Below are positions 52,680-60,557 of a DNA stretch of 64,000 nt, one piece after another. The DNA is from Enterobacter sp. 10-1 (GTDB lineage: Bacteria; Pseudomonadota; Gammaproteobacteria; Enterobacterales; Enterobacteriaceae). Each line of letters starts with the position of its first letter. Position 1 is the stretch's first letter. The notes beneath the pieces are model-generated. The model searched no databases. It worked only from the letters and a program-made list of their open reading frames with translations, and was not told where the DNA came from. The stretch lies in NCBI GenBank assembly GCA_002270295.1, contig NISF01000001.1, positions 186,001-250,000 of the forward strand, read 5' to 3'. A program made the translations under genes and the position numbers.

Positions 52680-53494
52680 CCAGCAAATTAACCAGAGAGT
52701 GGTTACAGCATCAAATTTCTGCAATTGAGGCTGTTGGCATTACTGACAGCAATACGTTGTTAGCGTTCAAGCTGGCGCTGGCCGCAATGGACAGCGAGCC
52801 TGTATATCAGGTTTTCGAGCCAAGCGACGGCCGATGGATGGATGTTAATGACGAAGAGGAAATGATTCGTCTGAGAAGTATTGGCGGAGAAACTCGCACG
52901 TTATACACCGCGCCTCCAACGCCAGTGGCGGACAGTAAGCAGGTAACCTATGACAACATCAAGGCTATTGAATTGGCTGTTAAGTCATTAGAGGACACCA
53001 TAAAGCGAGCTAATCGTTTCAGATATTGCCTTGGGGCATTGATGAATCTCTATGAGGAGGTTGCTTTGCTGAAAAACCGCATGGGGATAGTCGGTGAGCC
53101 GGTGGATATCACTGACGATATGGCCCACGCATTCCACCATGCGTTAACAGATAGCATGATTGGTGCTGACGACGTAGAGGAAATTAAGACCGGATTACGA
53201 GTTGTTTTCGCTAATCTGACGGCTCCCATAGTAAGTGCTAAATACCCTGAAAGACTGCCATGCTCCGTGCTTTTAGAGCCTGGGTTGCGTTTCGGAAAGG
53301 GCATTAAAACCAGTACAGTTCTGGCCGTGGCGATGATTAACGCTGCCAGAGATATCACGGTGGCAAAAATTAATGCCAAAGGCGCAAAGTTCGACGGTTA
53401 TGTAAACCATGTAAACTGGTTTGATCGTTCAATGAAAGAGGTCAGCGAAGCCGTTAAAGCGGTTATCCCTAACGTTGAGCGGGAGGTGAAGTGA
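52676..53494 (+). CDS. Phage early-region protein (Ea22-like, function unknown)
   Basis: 272 residues. N-terminal MTSKLTREWLQHQISAIEA and the middle LYTAPPTPVADSK are widespread in enterobacterial lambdoid 'ead/Ea22' early-region proteins; the C-terminal part has LPCSVLLEPGLRFGKGIKTS. Such proteins are modular mosaics with shared starts. Overlaps the gene before by ATGA and the small gene after by one base (TGATG). Confidence 0.75.
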   Translation: MTSKLTREWLQHQISAIEAVGITDSNTLLAFKLALAAMDSEPVYQVFEPSDGRWMDVNDEEEMIRLRSIGGETRTLYTAPPTPVADSKQVTYDNIKAIELAVKSLEDTIKRANRFRYCLGALMNLYEEVALLKNRMGIVGEPVDITDDMAHAFHHALTDSMIGADDVEEIKTGLRVVFANLTAPIVSAKYPERLPCSVLLEPGLRFGKGIKTSTVLAVAMINAARDITVAKINAKGAKFDGYVNHVNWFDRSMKEVSEAVKAVIPNVEREVK

Positions 53495-53634
53495 TGTCCA
53501 GGCTAACTTTCGTCGTTGAGTTCGAAGATGGCAAAGAGCCACCGGTACACGTGCACATGGAAGTGTTAGGCGGGAAGGTTGTCGCGGTGGCGTTTCGTGA
53601 TGCTCTGGAAGAGCCAGAAGAGGATGGTGACTGA
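53494..53634 (+). CDS. 46-residue phage protein
   Basis: MSRLTFVVEFEDGKEPPVHV..., ending EEPEEDGD; acidic C-terminus, beta-strand-like alternation VVEFEDG and HMEVLGGKVVAVAF. It starts TGATG-coupled to the previous gene and ends TGATG-coupled to the next one, with GGGAGGTGAAGTG as ribosome site. No recognised family. Confidence 0.7.
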   Translation: MSRLTFVVEFEDGKEPPVHVHMEVLGGKVVAVAFRDALEEPEEDGD

Positions 53635-53756
53635 TGTCTAAATGCAGCGTCCTGCTTTACGCAATGGTGGTTGGCTTCGGCCTGGCTGCAGGCATCCGGG
53701 TTTACATTGCCTGGGAATCGTTAATCAATCTGGCGTGGGGTGCTATCAGTGGCTAA
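53634..53756 (+). CDS. 40-residue membrane phage protein
   Basis: MSKCSVLLYAMVVGFGLAAG... with one TM helix (about residues 5-22) and C-terminal SLINLAWGAISG. Its start overlaps the stop of the 46-residue gene by one base. Small single-TM proteins of this type occur in lambdoid early regions; no function known. Confidence 0.6.
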   Translation: MSKCSVLLYAMVVGFGLAAGIRVYIAWESLINLAWGAISG

Positions 53757-53814
53757 ATCCCCCGCAGAACGCAAAGCCGCGCAGGAGGTAGTTATTGCAA
53801 ATCGACCTAGTTAA
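53749..53814 (+). pseudogene. Remnant start of an AKSPAERKAAQ-type phage gene
   Basis: GTG start, then AKSPAERKAAQ, a conserved opening of a common phage protein family, followed at once by unrelated codons and TAA. It overlaps the start of the DUF1367 gene. The rest of the gene seems to have been deleted, leaving a 21-residue leader whose GGAGGT now acts as ribosome site for the next gene. Confidence 0.5.
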
Positions 53815-54244
53815 ACACCCAGGCGGTGTATTCTCCCCAGCAAATGAAACAGACCTCGATCGACTCCAGCGATTCAAAAACGGCGAAACCTACGTAGCCG
53901 AAATCAAACTCACCAGAAACCCCGCTTTTCATCGAAAGGTGATGGCCTTCTTTGGCTTCTGTTTTGCTCACTGGTGCGCAAACAGAGCGGGGCTTGAGCA
54001 TATGGACGAGCACAGCCAGTTCGATAGGTTCCGCAAGGACCTGACGATTCTGGCTGGCTTCTATGTGCAGACGGTGAGACTGAACGGCGAAATCAGGACT
54101 GAGGCCGAAAGCCTCGCGTACGCCAAAATGGATCAGGAGAAATTCGAGAGGGCCTACAAAGCGCTGATTAACGCCGCCATAAAACACGTATTCGCCGGCA
54201 CAACCGACCCGACAATCCTCAACCGATTACAGTCATTTTTCTGA
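53795..54244 (+). CDS. DUF1367 family phage protein (TTG start)
   Basis: 149 residues. TTG at 53795 preceded by GGAGGTAG 4 bp upstream; reads MQIDLVKHPGGVFSPANETD, matching the typical start of DUF1367 proteins. Core: NPAFHRKVMAFFGFCFAHW, LTILAGFYVQTVRLNGE and KFERAYKALINAAIKHVF. Family members sit in the nin region of lambdoid phages; proposed recombination or DNA-binding functions are unproven. Confidence 0.88.
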   Translation: MQIDLVKHPGGVFSPANETDLDRLQRFKNGETYVAEIKLTRNPAFHRKVMAFFGFCFAHWCANRAGLEHMDEHSQFDRFRKDLTILAGFYVQTVRLNGEIRTEAESLAYAKMDQEKFERAYKALINAAIKHVFAGTTDPTILNRLQSFF

Positions 54245-54250
54245 GGTGAT

Positions 54251-54430
54251 ATGAATCGACGAAGTCCCACCCAAATAGTTTTAGACAGCCTCATATTTAC
54301 TCCCACCAGGCGAAGTAGAAACAAGACCAAGCCGACCCCCACGGCATCCGAAGTAAAGAGCTACGACCCAACATATCCGCTACTGGCTAAGCGCTGGTTG
54401 CGAGTTAAAGCGAGGAGGAGACATGGCTAA
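54251..54430 (+). CDS. 59-residue basic phage protein
   Basis: MNRRSPTQIVLDSLIFTPTRRSRNKT..., ending VKARRRHG; Arg/Lys-rich with no recognised domain. GAGG lies 4 bp upstream of the ATG. It overlaps the next gene by 8 bp. Its place between DUF1367 and NinG genes suggests a nin-region accessory protein. Confidence 0.65.
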   Translation: MNRRSPTQIVLDSLIFTPTRRSRNKTKPTPTASEVKSYDPTYPLLAKRWLRVKARRRHG

Positions 54431-54683
54431 GCCCAGAACGTGCAACAAGGTTTATTCGCAGCTAGAGCAGGACTACATCCGCCGCGTTGCCGGCCGGGTT
54501 CCGGCTCTCATAATCGCACGCCAGCTAAAGTGCTCACAGAGTGGCGTACAGCAGTGGGCTCAGCAGCACGGCGTTAAATTGCGGGTTCCGCACCGGGTAT
54601 TACTGAAGCACTGGCCGGAATGTATCGAACACATAACCAAGCGGAGTGATGGATATGGCGAGCAGGCGTCGATGCAAAAATGA
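54423..54683 (+). CDS. 86-residue phage protein with HTH-like segment
   Basis: [21 protein letters not shown], then [28 protein letters not shown], a helix-turn-helix-like stretch (about 29-53). Strong AGGAGGAGAC ribosome site. Found in the nin region beside ninG; possibly a small DNA-binding regulator. Its 3' end overlaps ninG by 29 bp. Confidence 0.7.
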   Translation: MAKPRTCNKVYSQLEQDYIRRVAGRVPALIIARQLKCSQSGVQQWAQQHGVKLRVPHRVLLKHWPECIEHITKRSDGYGEQASMQK

Positions 54684-55260
54684 AGAGTGCCGGGAATGGT
54701 TTATCCCAAAATTTGATAATCAGTGGTGGTGTAGCGCTGATTGTGGCGTAAAGCTGGCGCTGGATGGACGAAGACGAGTCAGGGAAAAAGCAGAGAAGGC
54801 CGCCGATAAGAAACGACGACGAGAGGAGCAGCAGCAGAAAGACAAACTCAGGATTCTAAAACTCGCCTTAAAGCCCCGCAGTTACTGGATTAAACAAGCC
54901 CAACAAGCCGTTAATGCCTTCGTCAGAGAGCGAGATCGTAATTTGCCCTGCGTTTCTTGCGGCACGTACACATCAGCGCAGTGGGATGCCGGGCACTACA
55001 GAACAACTGCGGCCGCGCCACAGCTGAGGTTTGATCCCCGGCAAATACATAGACAATGCATCGTATGCAACCAGCACAAAAGTGGAAATCTGGTTCCGTA
55101 CCGCATTGAGCTGATACGGAGGATAGGGCAGGGGGCGGTTGACGACATCGAATCGAACCACGATCGACATCGCTGGACTATCGAGGAGTGCAAGCGGATT
55201 AAAGCCGAGTATCAGCAGAAGCTGAAAGACCTTCAGAGAGAAAGGGGTGAGGCGGCATGA
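54655..55260 (+). CDS. ninG: Recombination protein NinG (Rap-like)
   Basis: 201 residues from [16 protein letters not shown] at 54655; ATGs at 54646 or 54649 are possible but not homologous. Lambda NinG/Rap-like: zinc finger [10 protein letters not shown]...WWCSADC near 6-28, Lys/Arg-rich coiled coil, then [18 protein letters not shown] and [14 protein letters not shown] (HNH-like). In lambda, Rap is a Holliday-junction structure-specific endonuclease promoting recombination. Complete. Confidence 0.93.
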   Translation: MASRRRCKNEECREWFIPKFDNQWWCSADCGVKLALDGRRRVREKAEKAADKKRRREEQQQKDKLRILKLALKPRSYWIKQAQQAVNAFVRERDRNLPCVSCGTYTSAQWDAGHYRTTAAAPQLRFDPRQIHRQCIVCNQHKSGNLVPYRIELIRRIGQGAVDDIESNHDRHRWTIEECKRIKAEYQQKLKDLQRERGEAA

Positions 55261-55391
55261 AGCAAAAAGTCATCGAAGCGCTACGCGTCAGGTGGATCCG
55301 GCTTCAGCTATTTCCACGCGGCAGAACCTTTCCAGATAACTACATCCTTCTTCGTCAGTTTTACCGGTTATACAGGGGGCCAGAATGCTGA
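55257..55391 (+). CDS. YlcG-family small phage protein
   Basis: 44 residues, [20 protein letters not shown]..., [19 protein letters not shown] at the end. Matches the pattern of YlcG, the small protein next to ninG/rus in DLP12-like prophages (RWxRLQL...PDNY...YRLYRG). ATGA overlap with ninG. Function unknown. Confidence 0.8.
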   Translation: MKQKVIEALRVRWIRLQLFPRGRTFPDNYILLRQFYRLYRGPEC

Positions 55392-55546
55392 CTGCATTTC
55401 TCGTATTTTATTCGTTTATGGCAGGGATGATGGCTGAGTGGTCTCACACAAGGCAGATGGAGCTAGGAATCAATACTCACCTGATTAAAGTGGCTCTGAC
55501 GGCGGGGTTATTTTGGCCAGTAATGCTATGGAGGATAGCCAAATGA
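55385..55546 (+). CDS. 53-residue membrane phage protein
   Basis: [20 protein letters not shown]... with TM helices near 2-18 and 35-50 (VALTAGLFWPVMLWRI). Overlaps the YlcG-like gene by 7 bp and the next start by ATGA, so it belongs to the same polycistronic run. No family recognised. Confidence 0.65.
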   Translation: MLTAFLVFYSFMAGMMAEWSHTRQMELGINTHLIKVALTAGLFWPVMLWRIAK

Positions 55547-55656
55547 GGCTTGAAAGCACTGTTAAATTCCACGCCCCAAAATCCCCACAACTATCCGACT
55601 CTCCACGAGCTACAGCCACCGAAGCGCTAAACCGTACAGGCGATACCCCTTGCTGA
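55543..55656 (+). pseudogene. DUF1133/antiterminator-like gene, N-terminal fragment
   Basis: MRLESTVKFHAPKSPQLSDS..., then RATATEALNRTGDTPC and stop. This opening is that of DUF1133-type (Q antiterminator-like) late regulators of lambdoid phages, normally well over 100 residues. At about 55,625-55,640 the sequence switches to a DUF927 gene in another frame, so the gene is truncated by a junction. With it the prophage loses its late antiterminator. Confidence 0.75.
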
Positions 55657-57124
55657 CATTGGTGAGCGCGAAGGCTGGCGAACGCTCAAAGCTGGTGGTG
55701 TGAATGTAACAACCAAGAGCGGTTTACGCGCAACGCTAGCCGACTGGCTGCAGAGCTGTGCCAATGGAGAGGTATGGCGCATTGCGCATGCTACGGGTTG
55801 GCAGTGTGGCGCCTATATCATGCCTGATGGTGAGATCATAGGTACGCCAGAACAACCTGTGCTGTTTAACGGGCGGAGTTCTGCCGCGTCCGGTTACACC
55901 ACCAGCGGTACCGGGCAGAGCTGGAGGGAGAGCGTAGGGCGTCTGGCCTTTGGCAACTATTCCATGATGACTGGCGTGGCCGCAGCTCTGGCAGCTCCAT
56001 TGATTGGTCTTGCTGGTGCTGATGGATTCGGTATCCACCTCTACGAACAGTCGAGTGCGGGTAAGACCACCACTGCTAATGTGGCATCCAGTCTCTACGG
56101 AAACCCGGATGTACTGCGCCTTACCTGGTACGGCACCGCGCTTGGGCTGGCGAATGAGGCCGCCGCACATAATGACGCGCTGATGCCGCTTGACGAAATC
56201 GGGCAGGGGGCTGACCCGGTGGAGGTCTATAAATCGGCCTACGCGCTGTTTAACGGCACGGGAAAACTGCAGGGAGCGAAGGAAGGGGGGAACCGCGACC
56301 TGAAGCGCTGGCGTACTGTGGCCATCAGTACCGGTGAGATGGATCTGGAGACCTTCATTGCCAGTGCCGGCCGTAAGGCTAAAGCGGGCCAACTGGTTCG
56401 CCTGCTGAACATTCCAATGCGTCGGGCAGTGCGTTTTCATGAACATGCCAATGGTAAACACCATGCCGATGCTCTGAAGGATGCATATCAGCATCACCAC
56501 GGAGTGGCCGGGCGTGAGTGGGTTAAGTGGCTGGCGGACCACCAGCACGAGGCTGTAGGCGCTGTCAGGGCAGCGGAAGAGCGCTGGCGCAGCCTGATCC
56601 CACCGGATTACGGAGAGCAGGTCCATCGCGTCGGCGCCCGGTTCGCGATTCTGGAAGCCGCACTACTGTTGGGTAAGGTGATCACCGGCTGGGATGAGCA
56701 GACGTGTCGGGATGCTATCCAGTACAGCTATAACGCCTGGCTGCGCGAATTTGGTACCGGCAATAAAGAACATCAGCAAATTATCGAGCAGACAGAGGCA
56801 TTCCTGAACGCTTACGGGATGAGCCGCTTTGCACCGTTCCCGTATGACCCGACCAGCCTCCCTATCTCCAACATGGCGGGATACCGGCAGAAAGGCGGGC
56901 ACGAGACTGACCCGATAGTGTTCTACACCTTCCCCGCAGCCTTCGAAGGGGAGATTGCCCGCGGCTTTAACTCCCGTCAGTTTGCGGAGGTATTGAAGAA
57001 GGCTGGCATGTTGACACCACCGACTTCAGGCCGGGGGTTCCAGAGAAAGTCACCACGCATTGATGGGCGACAGATTCGGGTTTATGTCCTGCAGTATCTG
57101 CCGGACGACGACCAGCCAGAGTAA
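55631..57124 (+). pseudogene. DUF927 ATPase/helicase, 5'-truncated
   Basis: Open from 55631 with no proper start; translation in frame reads IPLADIGEREGWRTLKAGG, clearly mid-protein, and continues about 495 codons. A GTG at 55700 could start a 474-residue protein. Walker A-like QSSAGKTTTA (near 128 from 55700), Walker B LMPLDEIG near 161, sensor region AISTGEMDLE. DUF927 proteins are replication helicase/primase-like ATPases of P4-like satellites and integrative elements; the N-terminal Toprim/primase half is missing. Followed by a repeat array and an SSB-like pseudogene, a usual companion. Confidence 0.82.
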
Positions 57125-57153
57125 AAGCATTCTTTCATGTGTGTAGTTTAGGT

Positions 57154-57264
57154 GTTGGTTCAGTTGGTTCAGTTGCCTCAGTAGTTATATATATCTGTTT
57201 AATAAGGTTTCATGTTTGAAAAATGAACCAACATTGAGGCAACAAACTACCATTTTGAACCAAC
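57154..57264. repeat. Symmetric array of six 9-mers (possible origin or operator)
   Basis: Three adjacent direct 9-mers GTTGGTTCA (57154-57162), GTTGGTTCA (57163-57171) and GTTGCCTCA (57172-57180) face three reversed copies: TGAACCAAC (57224-57232), TGAGGCAAC (57235-57243), TGAACCAAC (57256-57264). Between them lie 43 A+T-rich bases containing TTATATATAT. The array fills the 181-bp gap between the DUF927 gene and the SSB-like gene. Iterons around a melting region are typical of replication origins; a cooperative operator is the alternative. Confidence 0.75.
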
Positions 57265-57305
57265 ACTAAATCAGGTACAGGGCATCAGAAGAGAGGATCA
57301 CAGCG

Positions 57306-57709
57306 ATGACAGCTCAAATTTCAGCATATGGCCGGCTGGTGGCCGATCCGCAGACCAGAACAACGGGAAAAGGCACGAACATGGCTATGGCCCCTCTGGC
57401 GGTGGTGCTGCCCTGTAATACGGCAGATAATAGAGAGGCTACCTTCTGGCTGGGCGTTATTGCCTTTGGCAAGTAGGCTGACACGCTGGCCAGGTACCGT
57501 AAAGGCACCTTGTCAGCGTGGCGGGCAATATGCTACTCAATCAGTGGACGGGTCAGGATGGCGGTACCCAGCAAGGCTTTCAAGTCATTGCGGACAGTGT
57601 CGTCAGGGCCAAAACGGTACGCGGTAAGGCAGGACAACAGGGACAAGCTACAGATGCCCTGCGCCGGGCTCATGAACAGCAACTTCAGACTACAGGTGAT
57701 AGCAGGTAA
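57306..57709 (+). pseudogene. Single-strand DNA-binding-like protein, broken
   Basis: Reads MTAQISAYGRLVADPQTRTT...WLGVIAFGK, then TAG at 57474-57476, where Gln is expected. After that ADTLARYRKG continues, then a +1/-1 shift near 57,505-57,515 moves the homologous text (SVAGNMLLNQWTGQDG-type) to the frame ending at 57709 with TTGDSR. Typical SSB-family companion of DUF927 ATPases in satellites. Two lesions make it a pseudogene. Confidence 0.85.
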
Positions 57710-57735
57710 ATTTTCTTCTTATGCATTTAGCAATT

Positions 57736-58584
57736 TTATAAACCTGTACCGATGAAATCGCCATGAGTTTCATCTTCAAGACTGATATATTCAACTCTCC
57801 ATTGATCCATTCTTCTTAGGGCATGAAGTGAAAAATGTGTGTCTGCAATTGCTATACACTTATCCAATTCGATAAGTTCTGAGTGGCCTAATTTCGGATC
57901 GCCGTAAAATTTAAAAAATAGATCAACTAGTTCAGTGCAGGCCTTTTCTGCAGATTCTCGTGCAATCGGACCACCTTCTGTCGCGTCGTACACAACACTG
58001 ATGGATAGCTCGTATGGAGAGCCCTCCTCAAGATCATCAAACCTGTCTTCGCCCAAATCAAAAAAAACGCCGATAAGGTGCTCCGCGTTTGTTGCAATGA
58101 TAGAAGCAACTTCTTTTTCGAAGATGAATTTTTTTCCATCATCATAAGCACGCAAACGGTCTTCAAAAACATTGGGGAAAGCAGGACGCCCATACTTAGC
58201 AGCCAGCCACTGCTTTAGCCCTTGCTTTTCTTCTACTGAAATAGCAAAGGCTGGATCACTCTCTTCACAATGAAAAGCTTCCTTTGGCAGAATTTTTTTC
58301 CTTTCGTGTCGTAGTTCTATAGCGTTTCTTTTGGGGCTTTCTGGGTTTTCGAAACATAAATCAAGAATTCGCGGGTGTTTAGCCCTTTTCATCTGGTTGG
58401 ACCCCTTTTTCAAGGGGCCAATAATGATCTCAATATTTTTCTCGGATTTGCTCTGTAAATCACAGTCATGGGTAATCACTACCGCTTTACAGTCTGTTTC
58501 TTCAGGATTTAGCAAGTTAAGTGAAACAGCATCATCATGCTTAAGAACATGGCCCTGACGCCATGATGTACCTGGTTCCAGCAT
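57736..58584 (-). CDS. Uncharacterised protein with HDCDL motif (third gene of candidate system)
   Basis: 282 residues, acidic overall, no TM segment or signal peptide. Near the N-terminus is DCKAVVITHDCDLQSKSEKN (His39, Asp40, Cys41, Asp42), preceded by WRQGHVL; the cluster of His, Asp and Cys looks like a catalytic or metal site. The middle has KPxR-rich HERKKILPKEAFHCEESD, and the C-terminus FSLHALRRMDQWRVEYISLEDE. I do not recognise a named family. It starts 9 bp after the HTH gene, so it is the last of three cotranscribed minus-strand genes. Codon use and low G+C differ from the core genome. Effector role (nuclease, protease or transferase) is a guess. Confidence 0.75.
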   Translation of the reverse strand: MLEPGTSWRQGHVLKHDDAVSLNLLNPEETDCKAVVITHDCDLQSKSEKNIEIIIGPLKKGSNQMKRAKHPRILDLCFENPESPKRNAIELRHERKKILPKEAFHCEESDPAFAISVEEKQGLKQWLAAKYGRPAFPNVFEDRLRAYDDGKKFIFEKEVASIIATNAEHLIGVFFDLGEDRFDDLEEGSPYELSISVVYDATEGGPIARESAEKACTELVDLFFKFYGDPKLGHSELIELDKCIAIADTHFSLHALRRMDQWRVEYISLEDETHGDFIGTGL

Positions 58585-58593
58585 AAGTCTAAT

Positions 58594-59274
58594 TTAGTCC
58601 TCTACTGTTCCTGGGATAGAAACAGATGATTTCCATCCATCTGTTGGTTTGGCCTTGCTAACAGAAAAATTGGCAGACTCTGCTGCGGCATTCATTGCCC
58701 GTGCTTCGTCAATCAATACTTGTACTGGTTGATGCCAATCTTTCCCATTCCTGATGATATCCATTAATGAGCGGCCATCGAACGCTTTCATCTTTATCAG
58801 TAGCTTCACGTTGTCTAAGCAGGCTTTAGAGAAAGCATCAGCCACACCACTGAGGTTGAGGATAAATTCTGTTTTTGACTGATCGTCTGGTTGGTTTTCT
58901 CCCGACAGCCATTTATAAAGTGCTTGTCGGGTTATACCTAAATCTTTTGCCAATTCAGACATTGATGGAGACAGAACCTCTCTGATGTTGGCTAAATGTT
59001 GCGCAACATTTCTTACATCAAGCTCAGTCACAAAAACTGGTGAATGATTATCTTCAAAAGCAAATTGTACTCGTGGCTGAACATATTGGCGCCATGACTG
59101 ATACGAATCGACTGGATATGAAGCCCCCGTACCAACTAACAAGCATGAAACAACGGCGGCAGCTTTCTGGGTTGTAGTGCCAAAAGTCGGTGTAGGTAAA
59201 TAGCGTTCAGTCGTTCTAACGCTTCCAGTTGGAGTAGCATACATTTGATTCATCTCCCCCACGTTTAGTTCCAT
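58594..59274 (-). CDS. Helix-turn-helix protein (middle gene of candidate system)
   Basis: 226 residues from the ATG at 59274, which overlaps the upstream gene by 10 bp. An ATG at 59244 has GGGGGAG 9 bp upstream and may be the real start (216 residues). XRE-type HTH near 100-127: SMSELAKDLGITRQALYKWL. After it, LLIKMKAFDGRSLMDII resembles the 'large-then-GRSP' pattern of Xre/MbcA/ParS-type antitoxins, though no RES toxin is present. A short hydrophobic patch at 37-50 (KAAAVVSCLLVG). Likely autoregulator or antitoxin-like member of the operon. Confidence 0.72.
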   Translation of the reverse strand: MELNVGEMNQMYATPTGSVRTTERYLPTPTFGTTTQKAAAVVSCLLVGTGASYPVDSYQSWRQYVQPRVQFAFEDNHSPVFVTELDVRNVAQHLANIREVLSPSMSELAKDLGITRQALYKWLSGENQPDDQSKTEFILNLSGVADAFSKACLDNVKLLIKMKAFDGRSLMDIIRNGKDWHQPVQVLIDEARAMNAAAESANFSVSKAKPTDGWKSSVSIPGTVED

Positions 59275-60074
59275 TTTGAACGGGCAAAATCTGAAACCAT
59301 CCCTTGAAATGCCTCTTTCACTTTACCATGTAAGGATAACAGCTGTTTTTCGATTAATTCTAAGTTTGGCTGCATATTACCTTCTACGTAGTGATCTGTG
59401 TCGATAATTGCATGCCAACGATGTTCTGTGTTGGTAAATCTTGGCAAAGGGGCTATCCCGTTAGGAACCATGTCTGGTGGAAAACCTAGTTGAGAATTCA
59501 TTTTATGAATGCGTGATATCATAAAACCCTGTGGTATCAGAGGCTCAACAGAGGTTTGAAAAACAGACTCTTGAATAGCCTGAATAGGTGTTAGCCCAAA
59601 CTCTACGCCATGTAATTCTTTAGCCAGATAACTTTCTAACGACTCATCCCCTTGAGGAATGATCGCATCAAGATAACGGAGTCCTATTCGGCTGACAAAT
59701 GTTGGCTTGGCGAACTCCAGAACTTTCCCTAACCCTAAAAGCAAGGATGCGATAAATGGTTTGTGGGTAACATAGTCAGTTGTATGATAAGTAATAAAAT
59801 CATTACCTAACACGAAACCGGCTGTTTTTTCCGCATTCATCATTAGCCATTGGGTTACTGACTCAAATGAAGGAATCGGTGGTTCATTTGGGCTCCGCAT
59901 TTCAAATTTTAGTTGAGTAGACGCGTTAACCTCAAATAGTGGAAACCCTTCAACTCTTAGGGCATCCTGTATGTCAGCAACATACTTGTTCATTGCAGCA
60001 ATAGGCGTAAATTTCACCTGAATCAGAGCATAGTATACGGGCGCATTACTCATACGTTCATTAGTAGTGCTCAT
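59265..60074 (-). CDS. TIGR04255-family protein (first gene of candidate system)
   Basis: 269 residues from MSTTNERMSNAPVYY at 60074, which has AAGGAGG 5 bp upstream; an upstream ATG at 60098 is less likely. The start APVYYALIQVKF, middle segment FVSRIGLRYLDAIIP near 145-160 and overall length fit the TIGR04255 family ('sporadically distributed' in defence-rich regions), from memory of family patterns, not a search. No catalytic motif is obvious. First gene of the operon, followed by the HTH gene with a 10-bp overlap. Confidence 0.72.
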   Translation of the reverse strand: MSTTNERMSNAPVYYALIQVKFTPIAAMNKYVADIQDALRVEGFPLFEVNASTQLKFEMRSPNEPPIPSFESVTQWLMMNAEKTAGFVLGNDFITYHTTDYVTHKPFIASLLLGLGKVLEFAKPTFVSRIGLRYLDAIIPQGDESLESYLAKELHGVEFGLTPIQAIQESVFQTSVEPLIPQGFMISRIHKMNSQLGFPPDMVPNGIAPLPRFTNTEHRWHAIIDTDHYVEGNMQPNLELIEKQLLSLHGKVKEAFQGMVSDFARSKWN

Positions 60075-60124
60075 GACGCCCTCCTTGATTGGCTTCATTA
60101 TGTGTGATGTGTGGCTCTCTCGAT

Positions 60125-60143
60125 AGTGTAGCTAGTTTACACT
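60125..60143. promoter_or_regulatory. Possible operator of the three-gene operon
   Basis: Dyad AGTGTA-N7-TACACT, centred 60 bp upstream of the TIGR04255-gene start. Suitable place for autoregulation by the HTH protein. Seen by eye; the arms are only 6 bp. Confidence 0.4.
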
Positions 60144-60418
60144 TAGGTTGACACATTCTCCATCTGTAAGTTCATATTTACATCAATAGTATGAGCAACT
60201 AGTGCTATTGCTAAATAGATATATCTAAAGCTCAACGCAGGGTTTGGCCTTGATGGGAAGAAGGTGACGTATCTTTGCTTGGCTGTCATTGGGCATGAAA
60301 CGCTGAATGCTCGGCGTGATACAGTTTATCCTCTTCATGCGTGGTGACTGTTGCTGCGTGGCAGTTTGAGCGTTTCACGTAGAATCATACCGCCCCATGA
60401 AAGTGCCCATATCTTATT

Positions 60419-60537
60419 TATAGGCAGAAACGGTGTGTTCTGGCTATGTATGGCAGAAATGGTGTGTTCTGCCTATAGATAGGCAAGTTGGATGTGTTCT
60501 GGCTATGTATAGGCACAAGTGATGTGTTTTGCCCATG
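60419..60537. repeat. Four tandem 30-bp imperfect palindromes
   Basis: Units at 60419-60448, 60449-60478, 60479-60507 and 60508-60537. Each is built as ATAGGCAGAA-N8-TTCTGGCTAT with decay toward the right (first unit 9 of 10 bases paired); the shared core is GTGTGTTCTGGCTATG. They fill the gap before the immunity-like gene's stop. The rest of 60144-60418 has no recognised gene. Regular 30-bp phasing (about three helical turns) suits binding by an oligomeric protein, or it may be a recombination/replication locus. Confidence 0.75.
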
Positions 60538-60557
60538 AGTGTTGATATCTCTTAGTG

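Noticed and set aside
54251..54430. NinE or NinF identity for the 59-residue protein
   Set aside because: Position would fit but the sequence does not show the zinc-finger cysteines expected of Nin proteins.
60419..60537. CRISPR array
   Set aside because: The four repeats are contiguous with no unique spacers and no cas genes nearby.
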